Position numbers and translations under genes: made by a program. From an uncultured bacterium (GTDB taxonomy: Bacteria; Bacillota; Clostridia; Oscillospirales; Oscillospiraceae), in the NCBI GenBank assembly GCA_947643715.1, contig CANRXB010000001.1, positions 1 to 64,000 of the forward strand: 64,000 nucleotides of DNA. Direction: 5' to 3'. The stretch's first letter is position 1. Every line of letters starts with the position of its first letter. Below the pieces are notes generated by a model. The model worked only from the letters and a program-made list of their open reading frames with translations. It was not told the DNA's origin and did no database searches. Shown here one piece after another: positions 56,646-64,000 of the stretch.

Positions 56646-56654
56646 TATCTAGGA

Positions 56655-56760
56655 CCGTCGGACAGTTTACAGCCGGTAGGGCAGTACAGCCATTGGAGCA
56701 CTCAGAGCCAGTGGGACAGTACGACCGATGGGGCAGCTTACAGCCAGTCGGACAACACAT
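56655..56760. repeat. Degenerate 17-19-bp tandem repeat, six units
   Basis: Units begin at 56655, 56673, 56690, 56708, 56725 and 56744, each starting with CC and following CCRGTNGGRCAGTACAG. Fourth and second units are closest to the consensus. The array runs into the last codons of the DUF6514 gene. No spacers, so not a CRISPR array. Confidence 0.75.
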
Positions 56761-57007
56761 CATTCAGAGCTGTAGGCGTCACGCCGTTGCGCACCAACAG
56801 TTCGCTGAGCTCATCGATGCGGGCGGCACTACAGGTCACGTTGGGGACGCTCGCCTGTTCGCCGCCCTGCTCAGCTATCTTGACGCCATAGCTCTCGCAG
56901 GAGTAAGCGCCCACGTCCATCTCTCCGATGAGGATGGAGTAGTCAAAGCGCCGGATCGCACCGGCCGAGTCGGCCAGCTCCACGGTTTGAAGAAACAGCT
57001 CACGCAC
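56738..57007 (-). CDS. DUF6514-family protein
   Basis: 89 aa, acidic, with the family pattern of this short clostridial domain: YSILIGEMDVGAYSCESYGV, then NVTCSAARIDELSELLVRNG and VTPTALNDVLSDWL at the end. Role unknown. The start is GTG at 57007 with GAGGTG about 10 nt upstream. Its last codons and stop lie in a short tandem-repeat array. Single gene; the terminator at 57196-57233 separates it from hbd. Confidence 0.82.
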   Translation of the reverse strand: MRELFLQTVELADSAGAIRRFDYSILIGEMDVGAYSCESYGVKIAEQGGEQASVPNVTCSAARIDELSELLVRNGVTPTALNDVLSDWL

Positions 57008-57195
57008 GTATCCAAATCACCTCACTTTCCCATGGTCCCATTATCCGTACTTTATCCCTCGGTTTCAAGTTCAATCGTATGACTGCGTTCGACATTTTTC
57101 GACAAGGATACAAGATGTGGAAAGACTGGTACATCCTGGAACACCAGAGGTGGTCAATGTACATATTTGGATGGAAAATTTGTGTAGATCTGCAC

Positions 57196-57233
57196 AAAAA
57201 AACCAGAACGGACTTTGGTCCGTTCTGGTTTTT
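57196..57233. terminator. Bidirectional terminator downstream of hbd
   Basis: A-tract, AACCAGAACGGAC / GTCCGTTCTGGTT, T-tract. It ends the leftward crt-hbd unit before DUF6514. Confidence 0.9.
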
Positions 57234-57283
57234 CCGTTGAACGATCGTTTTGACGAGCGGCTTTCGCCGAGACCGCCGGACAC

Positions 57284-58132
57284 TTACTTCGCGTAGTTGA
57301 AGAAGCCCTCGCCGGTCTTGCGGCCCAGCTTGCCGGCGCGCACCATCTTGCGCAGCAGCAGGGAGGCGCGGTACTTGGGATCGTGGGTCTCATTGTACAG
57401 GGTGTCCATGATGGCCAAGCACACGTCCAGGCCCACCAGATCGCCCAGGGCCAAGGGGCCCATGGGATGGTTGGCGCCCAGCTTCATCGCGGTATCGATG
57501 CCCTCGGCGGAGGCGACCCCGGTGTACAGCAGGTCGGCGGCCTCGTTGATCATGGGGATGAGGATCTTGTTGACCACGAAGCCGGGGGCCTCGTTGACCT
57601 CCACGGGCTCCTTGCCGATCTCCACGGACAGGTCGAAGATGGTCTTGAAGGTCTCGTCGGAGGTGTTGGCGCCCCGGATGACCTCCACCAGCTTCATGAC
57701 GGTGGCGGGATTGAAGAAGTGCATACCGATGAACTTGTCGGCCCGCTTGGTGGCGGCGGCGATGGCGGTGATGGAGATGGAGGAGGTGTTGGAGGCCAGG
57801 ATGGTCTCGGGCTTGCAGATCTTGTCCAGATCGGCGAAGATGGACTTCTTGATGTCCAGGTTCTCGATGGCGGCCTCCACGACCAGGTCGGCGTCTGCGG
57901 CCTTCTCCAGATCGGTGGTAAAGCTCATCTTGTCGGTGATGGCCTTCTTGCCGGCCTCATCCATCTTGCCCTTGGCCACCAGCTTGTCCAGGCCCTTGTT
58001 CAAGCGCGCCTCGGAAGCGGCGATGATCTGGTCGTTGATGTCGCGCACGGTGACCTCGAAGCCTTTGCGGGCAAAGACCTGAGCGATATCCAGACCCATA
58101 GTGCCGCCGCCGATGACGAAGATCTTTTTCAT
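57284..58132 (-). CDS. hbd: 3-hydroxybutyryl-CoA dehydrogenase
   Basis: 282 aa. NAD(P)-binding Rossmann fold [17 protein letters not shown], then SNTSSISIT with catalytic Ser/His environment and [17 protein letters not shown] (catalytic His-Glu pair), and [14 protein letters not shown]. It reduces acetoacetyl-CoA to 3-hydroxybutyryl-CoA in butyrate formation. The ATG at 58132 follows AAGGGG. It lies 113 bp downstream of crt, the next enzyme, on the same strand. thl, bcd and etfAB are not in the window. Confidence 0.96.
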   Translation of the reverse strand: MKKIFVIGGGTMGLDIAQVFARKGFEVTVRDINDQIIAASEARLNKGLDKLVAKGKMDEAGKKAITDKMSFTTDLEKAADADLVVEAAIENLDIKKSIFADLDKICKPETILASNTSSISITAIAAATKRADKFIGMHFFNPATVMKLVEVIRGANTSDETFKTIFDLSVEIGKEPVEVNEAPGFVVNKILIPMINEAADLLYTGVASAEGIDTAMKLGANHPMGPLALGDLVGLDVCLAIMDTLYNETHDPKYRASLLLRKMVRAGKLGRKTGEGFFNYAK

Positions 58133-58245
58133 GATGACATACCCCTTTTCAATATCTTTGATTGGTTCGTTTCGCGGGATGACGTGGTGGGACTGCCGGA
58201 CGATCATGTCCCAGACCTGACCGTCCGGGGCCGCCAGCACGGACA

Positions 58246-59022
58246 TCACTTGTTCTGGAAATGCTTCTCCTGACGCTTCTCCAGGAAAGCGCCCATGCCC
58301 TCGTTCTTGTCCTGTGTACCGCAGGTGACGCCGAAAGCCTCGGCCTCGAAAGCGGAGCCGGTGGCGATGTCGGTCTGCATCCCCATGCGGATGCAGCGCT
58401 TGGACTCCTGCACGGCGATGGGGGCGTTGGCGCAGATGGCGTTGGCCAGCTCCATCGCCTTGGCCATCAGCTCGTCGGGAGCGTACACCTGGCTGACCAG
58501 GCCGATCTCCTTGGCCTCGGCAGCGCCGATGACCTTGGCGGTGAGGATCAGCTCCATCGCCTTGGAGATGCCCACGATGCGGGGCAGGCGCTGGGTGCCG
58601 CCGAAGCCCGGGGTGATGCCCAGACCCACTTCGGGCTGGCCGAACTTGGCCTTCTCAGAGGCGATGCGGATGTCGCAGGACATGGCCAGCTCGCAGCCGC
58701 CGCCCAGAGCGAAGCCGTTCACCGCCGCGATGACAGGCTTGGACAGGTTCTCCAGCCGCAGGAACACGCCGCCGCCGTGCACGCCGAACTTCTTGCCGTC
58801 GATGGCGGAGAACTCCTTCATCTCGCCGATGTCGGCGCCCGCCACGAAAGAACGGCCCGCGCCGGTCAGGATGACCGCATGGATGTCGGGGGAAGCCTCC
58901 ACTTTGGTGATGGCCTCGTCCAGGTCGCTGAGCACCTGACTGTTCAGGGCATTGAGGGCCTCAGGGCGGTCGATGGTGAGGATGGCCACAGCACCCTGCT
59001 GCTCAAAGTTCACAAATGACAT
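58246..59022 (-). CDS. crt: 3-hydroxybutyryl-CoA dehydratase (crotonase)
   Basis: 258 aa, the size of clostridial crotonase. Oxyanion hole [10 protein letters not shown] and [16 protein letters not shown]; both catalytic glutamates are present (GGCELA and [18 protein letters not shown]). It dehydrates 3-hydroxybutyryl-CoA to crotonyl-CoA. Unlike the crotonase-like protein of 24538-25326, the active site is canonical. AAGGAGG precedes the ATG. First gene of the crt-hbd unit, with its own promoter and a leader of about 176 nt. Confidence 0.96.
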   Translation of the reverse strand: MSFVNFEQQGAVAILTIDRPEALNALNSQVLSDLDEAITKVEASPDIHAVILTGAGRSFVAGADIGEMKEFSAIDGKKFGVHGGGVFLRLENLSKPVIAAVNGFALGGGCELAMSCDIRIASEKAKFGQPEVGLGITPGFGGTQRLPRIVGISKAMELILTAKVIGAAEAKEIGLVSQVYAPDELMAKAMELANAICANAPIAVQESKRCIRMGMQTDIATGSAFEAEAFGVTCGTQDKNEGMGAFLEKRQEKHFQNK

Positions 59023-59587
59023 CAGTTTGCCTCCTTAAAATGTAAAAAAATGTTGGGATACAGCCAACGCAGCCCCTTCCCCTTGCCAGTGTTCGCTATT
59101 TTTTTAACAAAGCGTCGGCGGATACGAGCGGCAATGGAGCCGGACAGCTATTGCCGGTCATGCCGCATGAGAGGGGAGGAAAACGTTCCCTATATCCGTT
59201 CTTTAGTATACCGCCTTTTCCCGTACATTGCAAGGGGTTTCTTTTGAAATGGCTCCGGCGGGCAAGCTTTCCCGCGTCATCACGGGCAAAGTTGGAGATA
59301 TGGGCCCGAACGGCCAGACCCAGACATGCGGCGCAGCCTTCTGCGCTCCTCTATCGCTTCTTGATAGGGCTTCGTATCATGTACATCAAAACGACCCGAC
59401 GGTGACATGGGCGGGCGCGAGGCGTCCCAGATGGCTCCTTCCAAGATCTACATGCAGAAAGTTTCCTGGATAGGGTAAAGTCCCGGCTTTTTCTGGACGA
59501 ATCTAATGAGCGTAGGTGCGGCCGGGCTTATGCCACCCGCCGCCCCGTATCCTATCCACACGACAGACAGAAAGGAAGGTATCTACC
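59023..59587. other. Divergent intergenic region upstream of crt and the C39-like gene
   Basis: 565 bp. It holds the crt promoter, a GGCAAT...ATTGCC hairpin near 59140-59160, and small stems GCGCAG/CTGCGC and CTATC/GATAG near 59330-59370. No coding frame with a ribosome site was seen, and no clear promoter for the rightward gene. Confidence 0.55.
59205..59233 (-). promoter_or_regulatory. crt-hbd promoter
   Basis: Read leftward: TTGCAA (59228-59233), 17-bp spacer, TATACT (59205-59210). Confidence 0.75.
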
Positions 59588-60625
59588 ATGATGAAACGAT
59601 CTGCTGCCCTGGCCGTGGCGCTTTGCCTGACGCTCTCCATGCTCACCGCCACCGCCAGCGCAGCCTCCTGTTTCCCGCAGTACACCGGCAGCAGCGGTTC
59701 CATCACCGTCGCGCTGGATGCTCTGGGAGCCGATTCGTCTTACTCCAATCGAGTCAAGATCGCCGCAGCCAACGGCATCGGCAGTTACCGCGGGACCGCC
59801 GCGCAGAACACCCGGATGCTGGACCTGCTGAAGAAAGGCGTGCTCATCGACCCCTCCGCTCCGGGATCGTCCGTCAGCTCGTTCTTCCCTGCCTATACCG
59901 GCACTTCCTCCTCGATCGCAGCCGCGTTGGATTCCCTGGGCGCCGGATCCAGCTTCCAGTACCGCACTCAGATCGCCGCAGCCAATGGTATCGCGGCCTA
60001 TTCCGGCACAGCGGCCCAGAACACCAGCTTGCTCGGGCTGCTGAAGCAAGGCAGGCTGGTCAAGCCGGGCAGCTCCGCCTCCCCTGCCCCTGCCCCTGCC
60101 CCTGCCCCGTCCGGCGGGCTGATCGCAGCCAATCTGGGCCGCGTGTCCTTCATCCGGCAGGACAAGAACACTTGCAAAGCTACCGCAGCGGCGATGGCGG
60201 TCAACGTCATCCTGGGCCGCGACCGGTATTCCACCGCCGACATGATCTACAGCGGCGTCCTGTGCCGGAACCTGGACGGAGAGCTGTACATAGGCTCCGA
60301 CCGGAACACATACCGGACCACCTATAAGACAGACAGCTACGTGGGCAGCCTGCGCGAGCTGAAGGCCGCCGTGGACGCCGCCCTGGACAAAGGGCTCCCG
60401 ATCGTGGCCACCGTCAACTCCACAGTCAGCCGCCACCACTGGGTCGTGGTCGTGGGCCGGGACAGCCAAGGAGGTTACCTGATCGTGGACCCCGCCCGGA
60501 ACGGCTCGGGCGCCATGTCCTCTCAGGTGAAGAGCATGGCCTCGATGGGCTATTCCTTCGGCCTCGCTGACTACGCCCAGCCCCACTATGGCTATATCAG
60601 CTTCCAAGTGAACGCCCCCGCCTGA
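59588..60625 (+). CDS. Secreted C39-like cysteine peptidase with two cell-wall-binding repeats
   Basis: 345 aa. Sec signal (MMKRSAALAVALCLTLSMLT, cleavage near ASAAS), two ~63-residue repeats (SITVALDALGADSSYSNRVK and SIAAALDSLGAGSSFQYRTQ, each ending GTAAQNT..LLK.G), which resemble C-terminal wall-binding repeats of clostridial endolysins. A Pro-Ala linker (APAPAPAP) follows, then a papain/C39-like domain with Cys in DKNTCKATAAAMAVN (about residue 198), His in SRHHWVVVVGRD and Asp in LIVDPA. It probably cleaves peptides at the cell wall. AAAGGAAGG precedes the ATG. Single gene with a terminator hairpin. Confidence 0.87.
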   Translation: MMKRSAALAVALCLTLSMLTATASAASCFPQYTGSSGSITVALDALGADSSYSNRVKIAAANGIGSYRGTAAQNTRMLDLLKKGVLIDPSAPGSSVSSFFPAYTGTSSSIAAALDSLGAGSSFQYRTQIAAANGIAAYSGTAAQNTSLLGLLKQGRLVKPGSSASPAPAPAPAPSGGLIAANLGRVSFIRQDKNTCKATAAAMAVNVILGRDRYSTADMIYSGVLCRNLDGELYIGSDRNTYRTTYKTDSYVGSLRELKAAVDAALDKGLPIVATVNSTVSRHHWVVVVGRDSQGGYLIVDPARNGSGAMSSQVKSMASMGYSFGLADYAQPHYGYISFQVNAPA

Positions 60626-60670
60626 TCCCATCCAGCCGCTGCCGGGCATCCCACCGGCAAGACGGCCCCA

Positions 60671-60707
60671 GCCCCAACGCCTCGACGATACATCGAGGCG
60701 TTGGGGC
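60671..60707 (+). terminator. Terminator after the C39-like gene
   Basis: GCCCCAACGCCTCGA / TCGAGGCGTTGGGGC with a 7-nt loop, followed by CCTCTTGCT; U-tract weak. Confidence 0.65.
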
Positions 60708-60852
60708 CCTCTTGCTCCCGCTCAAGGCGCTGTGGCGGGAGACCGCGATCGTCCGCCGTCCCGCACTTGGACGTGCGGACACATGCCGCTGTCGTCTGGG
60801 CCTGCCCCTGCATATCCTGATGGGAAGAGATCCCAGAAAGGAGACTGCGATC

Positions 60853-61818
60853 ATGAAACGATGCGTCCCATTGGAAGCGGCGGCGGAAGCTGTCTGCGAT
60901 CGAAACTCCGTCCCGCCGCTGATCTTCCAGCTCCCCCCTGAACAGGGCCGGGAACTGCTGGAGAAAGCGCAAGACGCCCCGGTCCACCTATACCCGGCAG
61001 ATATCTCGTCGTGCGACGTGGATACCGAAGGATGGGGCACCGTGCCGGTCTATCTCGTCACGCCCCAAGGGCACGCTCCTCGGAACACGATCTTTTATAT
61101 CCACGGCGGCGGCTGGGTGTTCGGCAGCTTCCATACCCACGAGAAGCTCGTCAGGGAGCTGGCCGCAAGGACGGGCTCTCTGGTGGTGTTCCCGGAGTAC
61201 TCCCGCTCGCCCGAGGCGAGATATCCAACGGCGATAGAACAGTGCTACTCCATCCTCTCGCGCCTTTGGGAGATCGCCGGAGCGCGCTGCCCGGCTCTGG
61301 ACCACGACACCCTCACCGTGGCCGGGGACAGCGTAGGCGGGAACATGGCGATCGCGATGGCGCTGATGGCAAAAAAGCGGAACGGCCCCAAGGTCCAAAA
61401 ACTGCTTTTATACTATCCCGTGACCAACGCGTGCTTCGACACGCCCAGCTACTGTCAGTTCGCGTCGGACTACTATCTATACCGTGCCGGGATGCAGTGG
61501 TTTTGGAAGCAGTATACCGCCTGTCCAGCCGACCGGGACCGGATCCTCGCCTCTCCCCTGCGCGCCGGTATCGACTGCTTCAGAGGATTCCCAGACACGA
61601 TGATCGTCAACGGCCAGGTGGACGTCCTGCGCAGCGAGGGCGAGGCGTTCGGGGAAAAGCTCCGCTGTGCAGGCGTCGACGTCACGGCGATAGGTATCCA
61701 AGGCATCATCCATGACTTCGTGATGCTCAACGCCCTGGATCAGACGAACGCCTGCCGCATGGCCATGGACGTTTCCACCGCATGGATCGACCAAAAAAAT
61801 CGATGCTCCGCGGTGTGA
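60853..61818 (+). CDS. Alpha/beta hydrolase, hormone-sensitive-lipase (HSL) family
   Basis: 321 aa. HSL-family marks: oxyanion-hole HGGGWVFGS (about residue 86), nucleophile elbow GDSVGGNMA (Ser at about 159), acid in NGQVDVLRSEGE and His in GIIHDFVMLN. Esterase/carboxylesterase acting on short acyl or acetyl esters; substrate unknown. No signal peptide, so cytosolic. AGAAAGGAG precedes the ATG. Single gene followed by a strong hairpin. Confidence 0.92.
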   Translation: MKRCVPLEAAAEAVCDRNSVPPLIFQLPPEQGRELLEKAQDAPVHLYPADISSCDVDTEGWGTVPVYLVTPQGHAPRNTIFYIHGGGWVFGSFHTHEKLVRELAARTGSLVVFPEYSRSPEARYPTAIEQCYSILSRLWEIAGARCPALDHDTLTVAGDSVGGNMAIAMALMAKKRNGPKVQKLLLYYPVTNACFDTPSYCQFASDYYLYRAGMQWFWKQYTACPADRDRILASPLRAGIDCFRGFPDTMIVNGQVDVLRSEGEAFGEKLRCAGVDVTAIGIQGIIHDFVMLNALDQTNACRMAMDVSTAWIDQKNRCSAV

Positions 61819-61892
61819 GGACCGCTCTGCGCGTCCACCTGCTCTCCACCCTGCCGGGCGATCCGATCGAGCGATCCCAGGCATCTATGCCA

Positions 61893-61919
61893 AGCGGGGG
61901 CCCGTTTTGGGCCCCCGCT
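61893..61919. terminator. Terminator between the hydrolase and copA
   Basis: AGCGGGGGCCC / GGGCCCCCGCT with loop GTTTT; symmetric, so it can serve both convergent genes, though U-tracts are short. Confidence 0.7.
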
Positions 61920-61924
61920 CGACA

Positions 61925-62125
61925 TCAGCCGATGCTGGATACTTGATATCCGGCCTCCTCCACGGCGGCGCGGATGGCATCATCGGACACGTCTCCGGTG
62001 ACGATGGCGGTCTTGCTGTCCAGATCCACGCTGGCGGACGCGCCGGGGATCGCGTTCAGCGCCTTGTCCACGTGGGCGCGGCAATGCTGGCACATCATTC
62101 CTTCGATGACGACTTTCTTTTCCAT
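61925..62125 (-). CDS. Possible separately translated copper chaperone (CopZ-like) inside the copA 3' end
   Basis: An in-frame ATG at 62125 begins the HMA domain (MEKKVVIEGMMCQHC) and has AAAGGAG 11 nt upstream. Internal initiation would make a 66-residue metallochaperone with both metal-binding cysteines, alike to CopZ. In E. coli copA a CopZ-like product is made by frameshifting, so dual output has precedent. It could equally be only a tail domain of the ATPase. Confidence 0.4.
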   Translation of the reverse strand: MEKKVVIEGMMCQHCRAHVDKALNAIPGASASVDLDSKTAIVTGDVSDDAIRAAVEEAGYQVSSIG

Positions 62126-64000
62126 GATATCTCGTTCTCCTTTCCTTTCTCCGGCGGGCGTCCCGCCGGGCAGTTCGCTGAGCTGGGATCGGATGCTGGG
62201 CTTGAAGAACCGCAGCCGCAGGGCGTTGGTCACCACACACACCGAGCTGAAGCTCATGGCGGCTGCGGCGATCATGGGATCGAGCTGGGGGCCGCCGAAG
62301 AGCACCAGCAATCCGGCTGCCACCGGGATACAGCAGGCGTTGTAAAAGAACGCCCAGAACAGGTTCTGCTTCACATTGCGGATGGTGGCCCGGGACAGCT
62401 CCACCGCCGCCACCGCATCCACCAGGTCGCTCTTCATCAGTACGATGTCCGCCGACTCGATGGCGATGTCCGCCCCTGCCCCGATGGCGATCCCCACGTC
62501 CGCCCGGGCCAGGGCCGGGGCGTCGTTGACGCCGTCCCCCACCATGGCCACCTTTTCCCCTTGGGCCTGCAACGCGGCGACCTGCCGCTCCTTGTCGGTG
62601 GGGAGCACTTCGGAGATCACCTGGGAAATGCCCACCTCCTTGCCGATGGCTTGGGCGGTCCGGCGGTCGTCCCCGGTGAGCATGACCACTTTCAGCCCCA
62701 GCCTCTGGAAGCCCTCGACGGCCACCTTGCTGGAGGGCTTCACCGTGTCCGCCACGGCGATGATGCCGATTAGCTCACCGTCTTGGACGAAGAACAGCGG
62801 GGTCTTTCCCTGCCGGGCGAGCTGGTCGGCGATCATGGCGTCCTGCCCCAGCCCCACGCCCGCGTCCGCCAGCATGGCGGCATTGCCCGCCAGGAAGCTC
62901 GAGCCCTGGATGGTCCCCCGCACGCCCTTGCCGTGGACGGCCTGGAACCCCTCCACCGCGCACAGGGGGATGCCGCGCTCCCCGGCCTCCTCCACGACGG
63001 CCGCACCCAGCGGGTGCTCCGAGGGCTTTTCCAACGACGCTGCCACGCAGAGCAGCTCCTCCGCCGTGGTATGGCCCAGCGGGTAAAGGTCGGTGACTTT
63101 AGGCTTGCCCTGTGTGACCGTGCCGGTCTTGTCCAGTACCACCGTAGTGACGCTGCGCAGGTGCTCCAGCCCTTCGGCCGACCTGACCAGGATGCCCTGT
63201 TCCGCCCCCTTCCCTGTGCCCACCATGATGGCCACGGGGGTAGCGAGGCCCAGAGCGCAGGGGCAGGAGATCACCAGCACCGCCACGCCGGAGGTGAGCG
63301 CCATCTCCACGGACTGGGTGGCGAAGAACCAGGCCAACGCCGCGATCAGCGCGATGGCCATGACCACAGGGACGAACACCCCCGCTACGCGGTCCGCCAG
63401 CTTGGCGATGGGGGCTTTCGACGAAGCGGCCTCATCGACCAAACGGATCATCTGGGCCAGCGTGGTGTCCTCGCCCACCCGGGTGGCCCGAAGGGTGAGC
63501 ACACCGGACTTGTTGATGGAGGCGGAGATCACCGTGTCGCCGGGGCCTTTGTCCACCGGGATGGACTCGCCGGTGAGGGCGGATTCGTCCACCGAGGACG
63601 CGCCCTGGGTCACTATGCCGTCCACCGGCACCGAGCCGCCGGGACGCACCAGCACCAGGTCGCCCTCCTTCAATTGCTCCACCGGGACCTCCGACTCCTC
63701 CCCGTTCCGCAGGACGGTGGCGGTCTTGGGCGTGAGGTCCATGAGCCTGGCGATCGCCTGGCCCGTCTTGCCCTTGGAGCGGGTCTCCAGATACTTTCCC
63801 AAGGTGATCAGGGTCAGGATCATGCCGGCGGACTCGAAATAGAGGTCCATGGAGTAGTGTCCTACCAAGGCCAGATCGCCATGCCCCAGGCCCCAGCCGA
63901 TGAAGTATAGAGCCGCTATGCCATAGACCACGGCGGCGGTGGCCCCCACTGCGATGAGCGAATCCATGTTCGGAGATAGATGCCAAAGAGTTTTGAACCC
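61925..64000 (-). CDS. copA: Copper-transporting P1B-type ATPase with C-terminal HMA domain (5' end beyond the window)
   Basis: Visible part is 691 codons. Metal-efflux ATPase for Cu(I): PNMDSLIA entry helix, SALTGES actuator motif, CPCALGLATPVA metal-site helix, DKTGTVT phosphorylation motif, SEHPLG nucleotide site, GDGVNDAPAL hinge, and the last helix pair with the NA/S residues (SSVCVVTNALRLR). After a short linker comes a heavy-metal-associated domain with GMMCQHC, an unusual C-terminal position; most CopA proteins carry it at the N-terminus, which is not visible here. The frame stays open to the window edge. Confidence 0.95.
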   Translation of the reverse strand, partial: GFKTLWHLSPNMDSLIAVGATAAVVYGIAALYFIGWGLGHGDLALVGHYSMDLYFESAGMILTLITLGKYLETRSKGKTGQAIARLMDLTPKTATVLRNGEESEVPVEQLKEGDLVLVRPGGSVPVDGIVTQGASSVDESALTGESIPVDKGPGDTVISASINKSGVLTLRATRVGEDTTLAQMIRLVDEAASSKAPIAKLADRVAGVFVPVVMAIALIAALAWFFATQSVEMALTSGVAVLVISCPCALGLATPVAIMVGTGKGAEQGILVRSAEGLEHLRSVTTVVLDKTGTVTQGKPKVTDLYPLGHTTAEELLCVAASLEKPSEHPLGAAVVEEAGERGIPLCAVEGFQAVHGKGVRGTIQGSSFLAGNAAMLADAGVGLGQDAMIADQLARQGKTPLFFVQDGELIGIIAVADTVKPSSKVAVEGFQRLGLKVVMLTGDDRRTAQAIGKEVGISQVISEVLPTDKERQVAALQAQGEKVAMVGDGVNDAPALARADVGIAIGAGADIAIESADIVLMKSDLVDAVAAVELSRATIRNVKQNLFWAFFYNACCIPVAAGLLVLFGGPQLDPMIAAAAMSFSSVCVVTNALRLRFFKPSIRSQLSELPGGTPAGERKGERDIMEKKVVIEGMMCQHCRAHVDKALNAIPGASASVDLDSKTAIVTGDVSDDAIRAAVEEAGYQVSSIG

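Noticed and set aside
56655-56760. CRISPR array
   Set aside because: Repeats are contiguous, 17-19 bp and diverged, with no spacers and no cas genes nearby.
59260-59500. c-di-GMP or c-di-AMP riboswitch upstream of the C39-like gene
   Set aside because: A GGGCAAA string is present, but the conserved GACGCAAAGCC of GEMM-I and the core of ydaO are absent.

Overview
The window looks like chromosomal DNA of a high-GC, low-toxicity-profile Firmicute of the gut Oscillospiraceae type (Flavonifractor, Intestinimonas or Oscillibacter-like). This is inferred from the gene set: DapL-type lysine synthesis, pyruvate phosphate dikinase, a GSI-type glutamine synthetase next to an ANTAR regulator, a butyrate-pathway hbd-crt pair, a QueT transporter with a preQ1-III-like leader, a DUF6514 gene and a YjdF gene with its leader RNA. 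Promoters are near-consensus sigma-A type (TTGACA-17-TATAAT) and are easy to read, which lets most transcription units be drawn. No tRNA, rRNA, CRISPR array, insertion sequence or integrase was seen.

Layout. 1-5.8 kb (leftward): glnA, an ANTAR antiterminator gene, dapF, dapL and the start of gltB, a nitrogen/lysine block. 6.2-8.8 kb: ppdK. 9.2-18.8 kb: an accessory island of nine genes with few recognisable domains: a 918-aa SF2 helicase with C-terminal Sel1 repeats, a metallophosphoesterase, a P-loop protein and six orphan proteins. Five of the orphans share one small beta-rich module, and three of the transcription units share a bulged leader hairpin followed by an intrinsic terminator. 18.9-25.3 kb: two TetR regulators and a four-gene acyl-CoA operon (dehydrogenase, ligase, CoA-transferase, enoyl-CoA hydratase) with paired TTCANTGAA operators. 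25.6-32.2 kb (leftward): a six-gene operon joining a YidC-TagF fusion, a small membrane protein, an HTH-LicC nucleotidyltransferase and an aminoethylphosphonate-type ABC importer; it looks like an uptake-and-decoration pathway for a cell-surface polymer.

32.6-42.1 kb: thioesterase, MerR-TipAS regulator, queT, a pseudouridine synthase, a PucR-type regulator, then the division/cell-wall cluster ftsE-ftsX-M23 hydrolase-S41 protease, and a DegV protein. 42.3-51.5 kb: signalling block with a chemoreceptor plus double-sensor EAL phosphodiesterase (leftward), and a hybrid histidine kinase overlapping a solute-binding lipoprotein (rightward). 51.5-56.6 kb: a long structured leader with the yjdF gene, a 1013-aa flagellin-like protein without its polymerisation helix, and a 5'-truncated remnant of a two-P-loop ATPase gene. 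56.6-64 kb: a micro-repeat array, DUF6514 gene, hbd and crt of the butyrate pathway, a secreted C39-like peptidase with cell-wall-binding repeats, an alpha/beta hydrolase, and the C-terminal part of a CopA copper ATPase ending in a heavy-metal-associated domain that may also be made alone.

The most unusual content is the 9.2-18.8 kb island with its shared protein module and shared conditional-terminator leaders, followed by the YidC-TagF/LicC/phosphonate-importer operon and the flagellin-like surface protein. All functional statements come from reading the sequence and from family knowledge; no searches were run.
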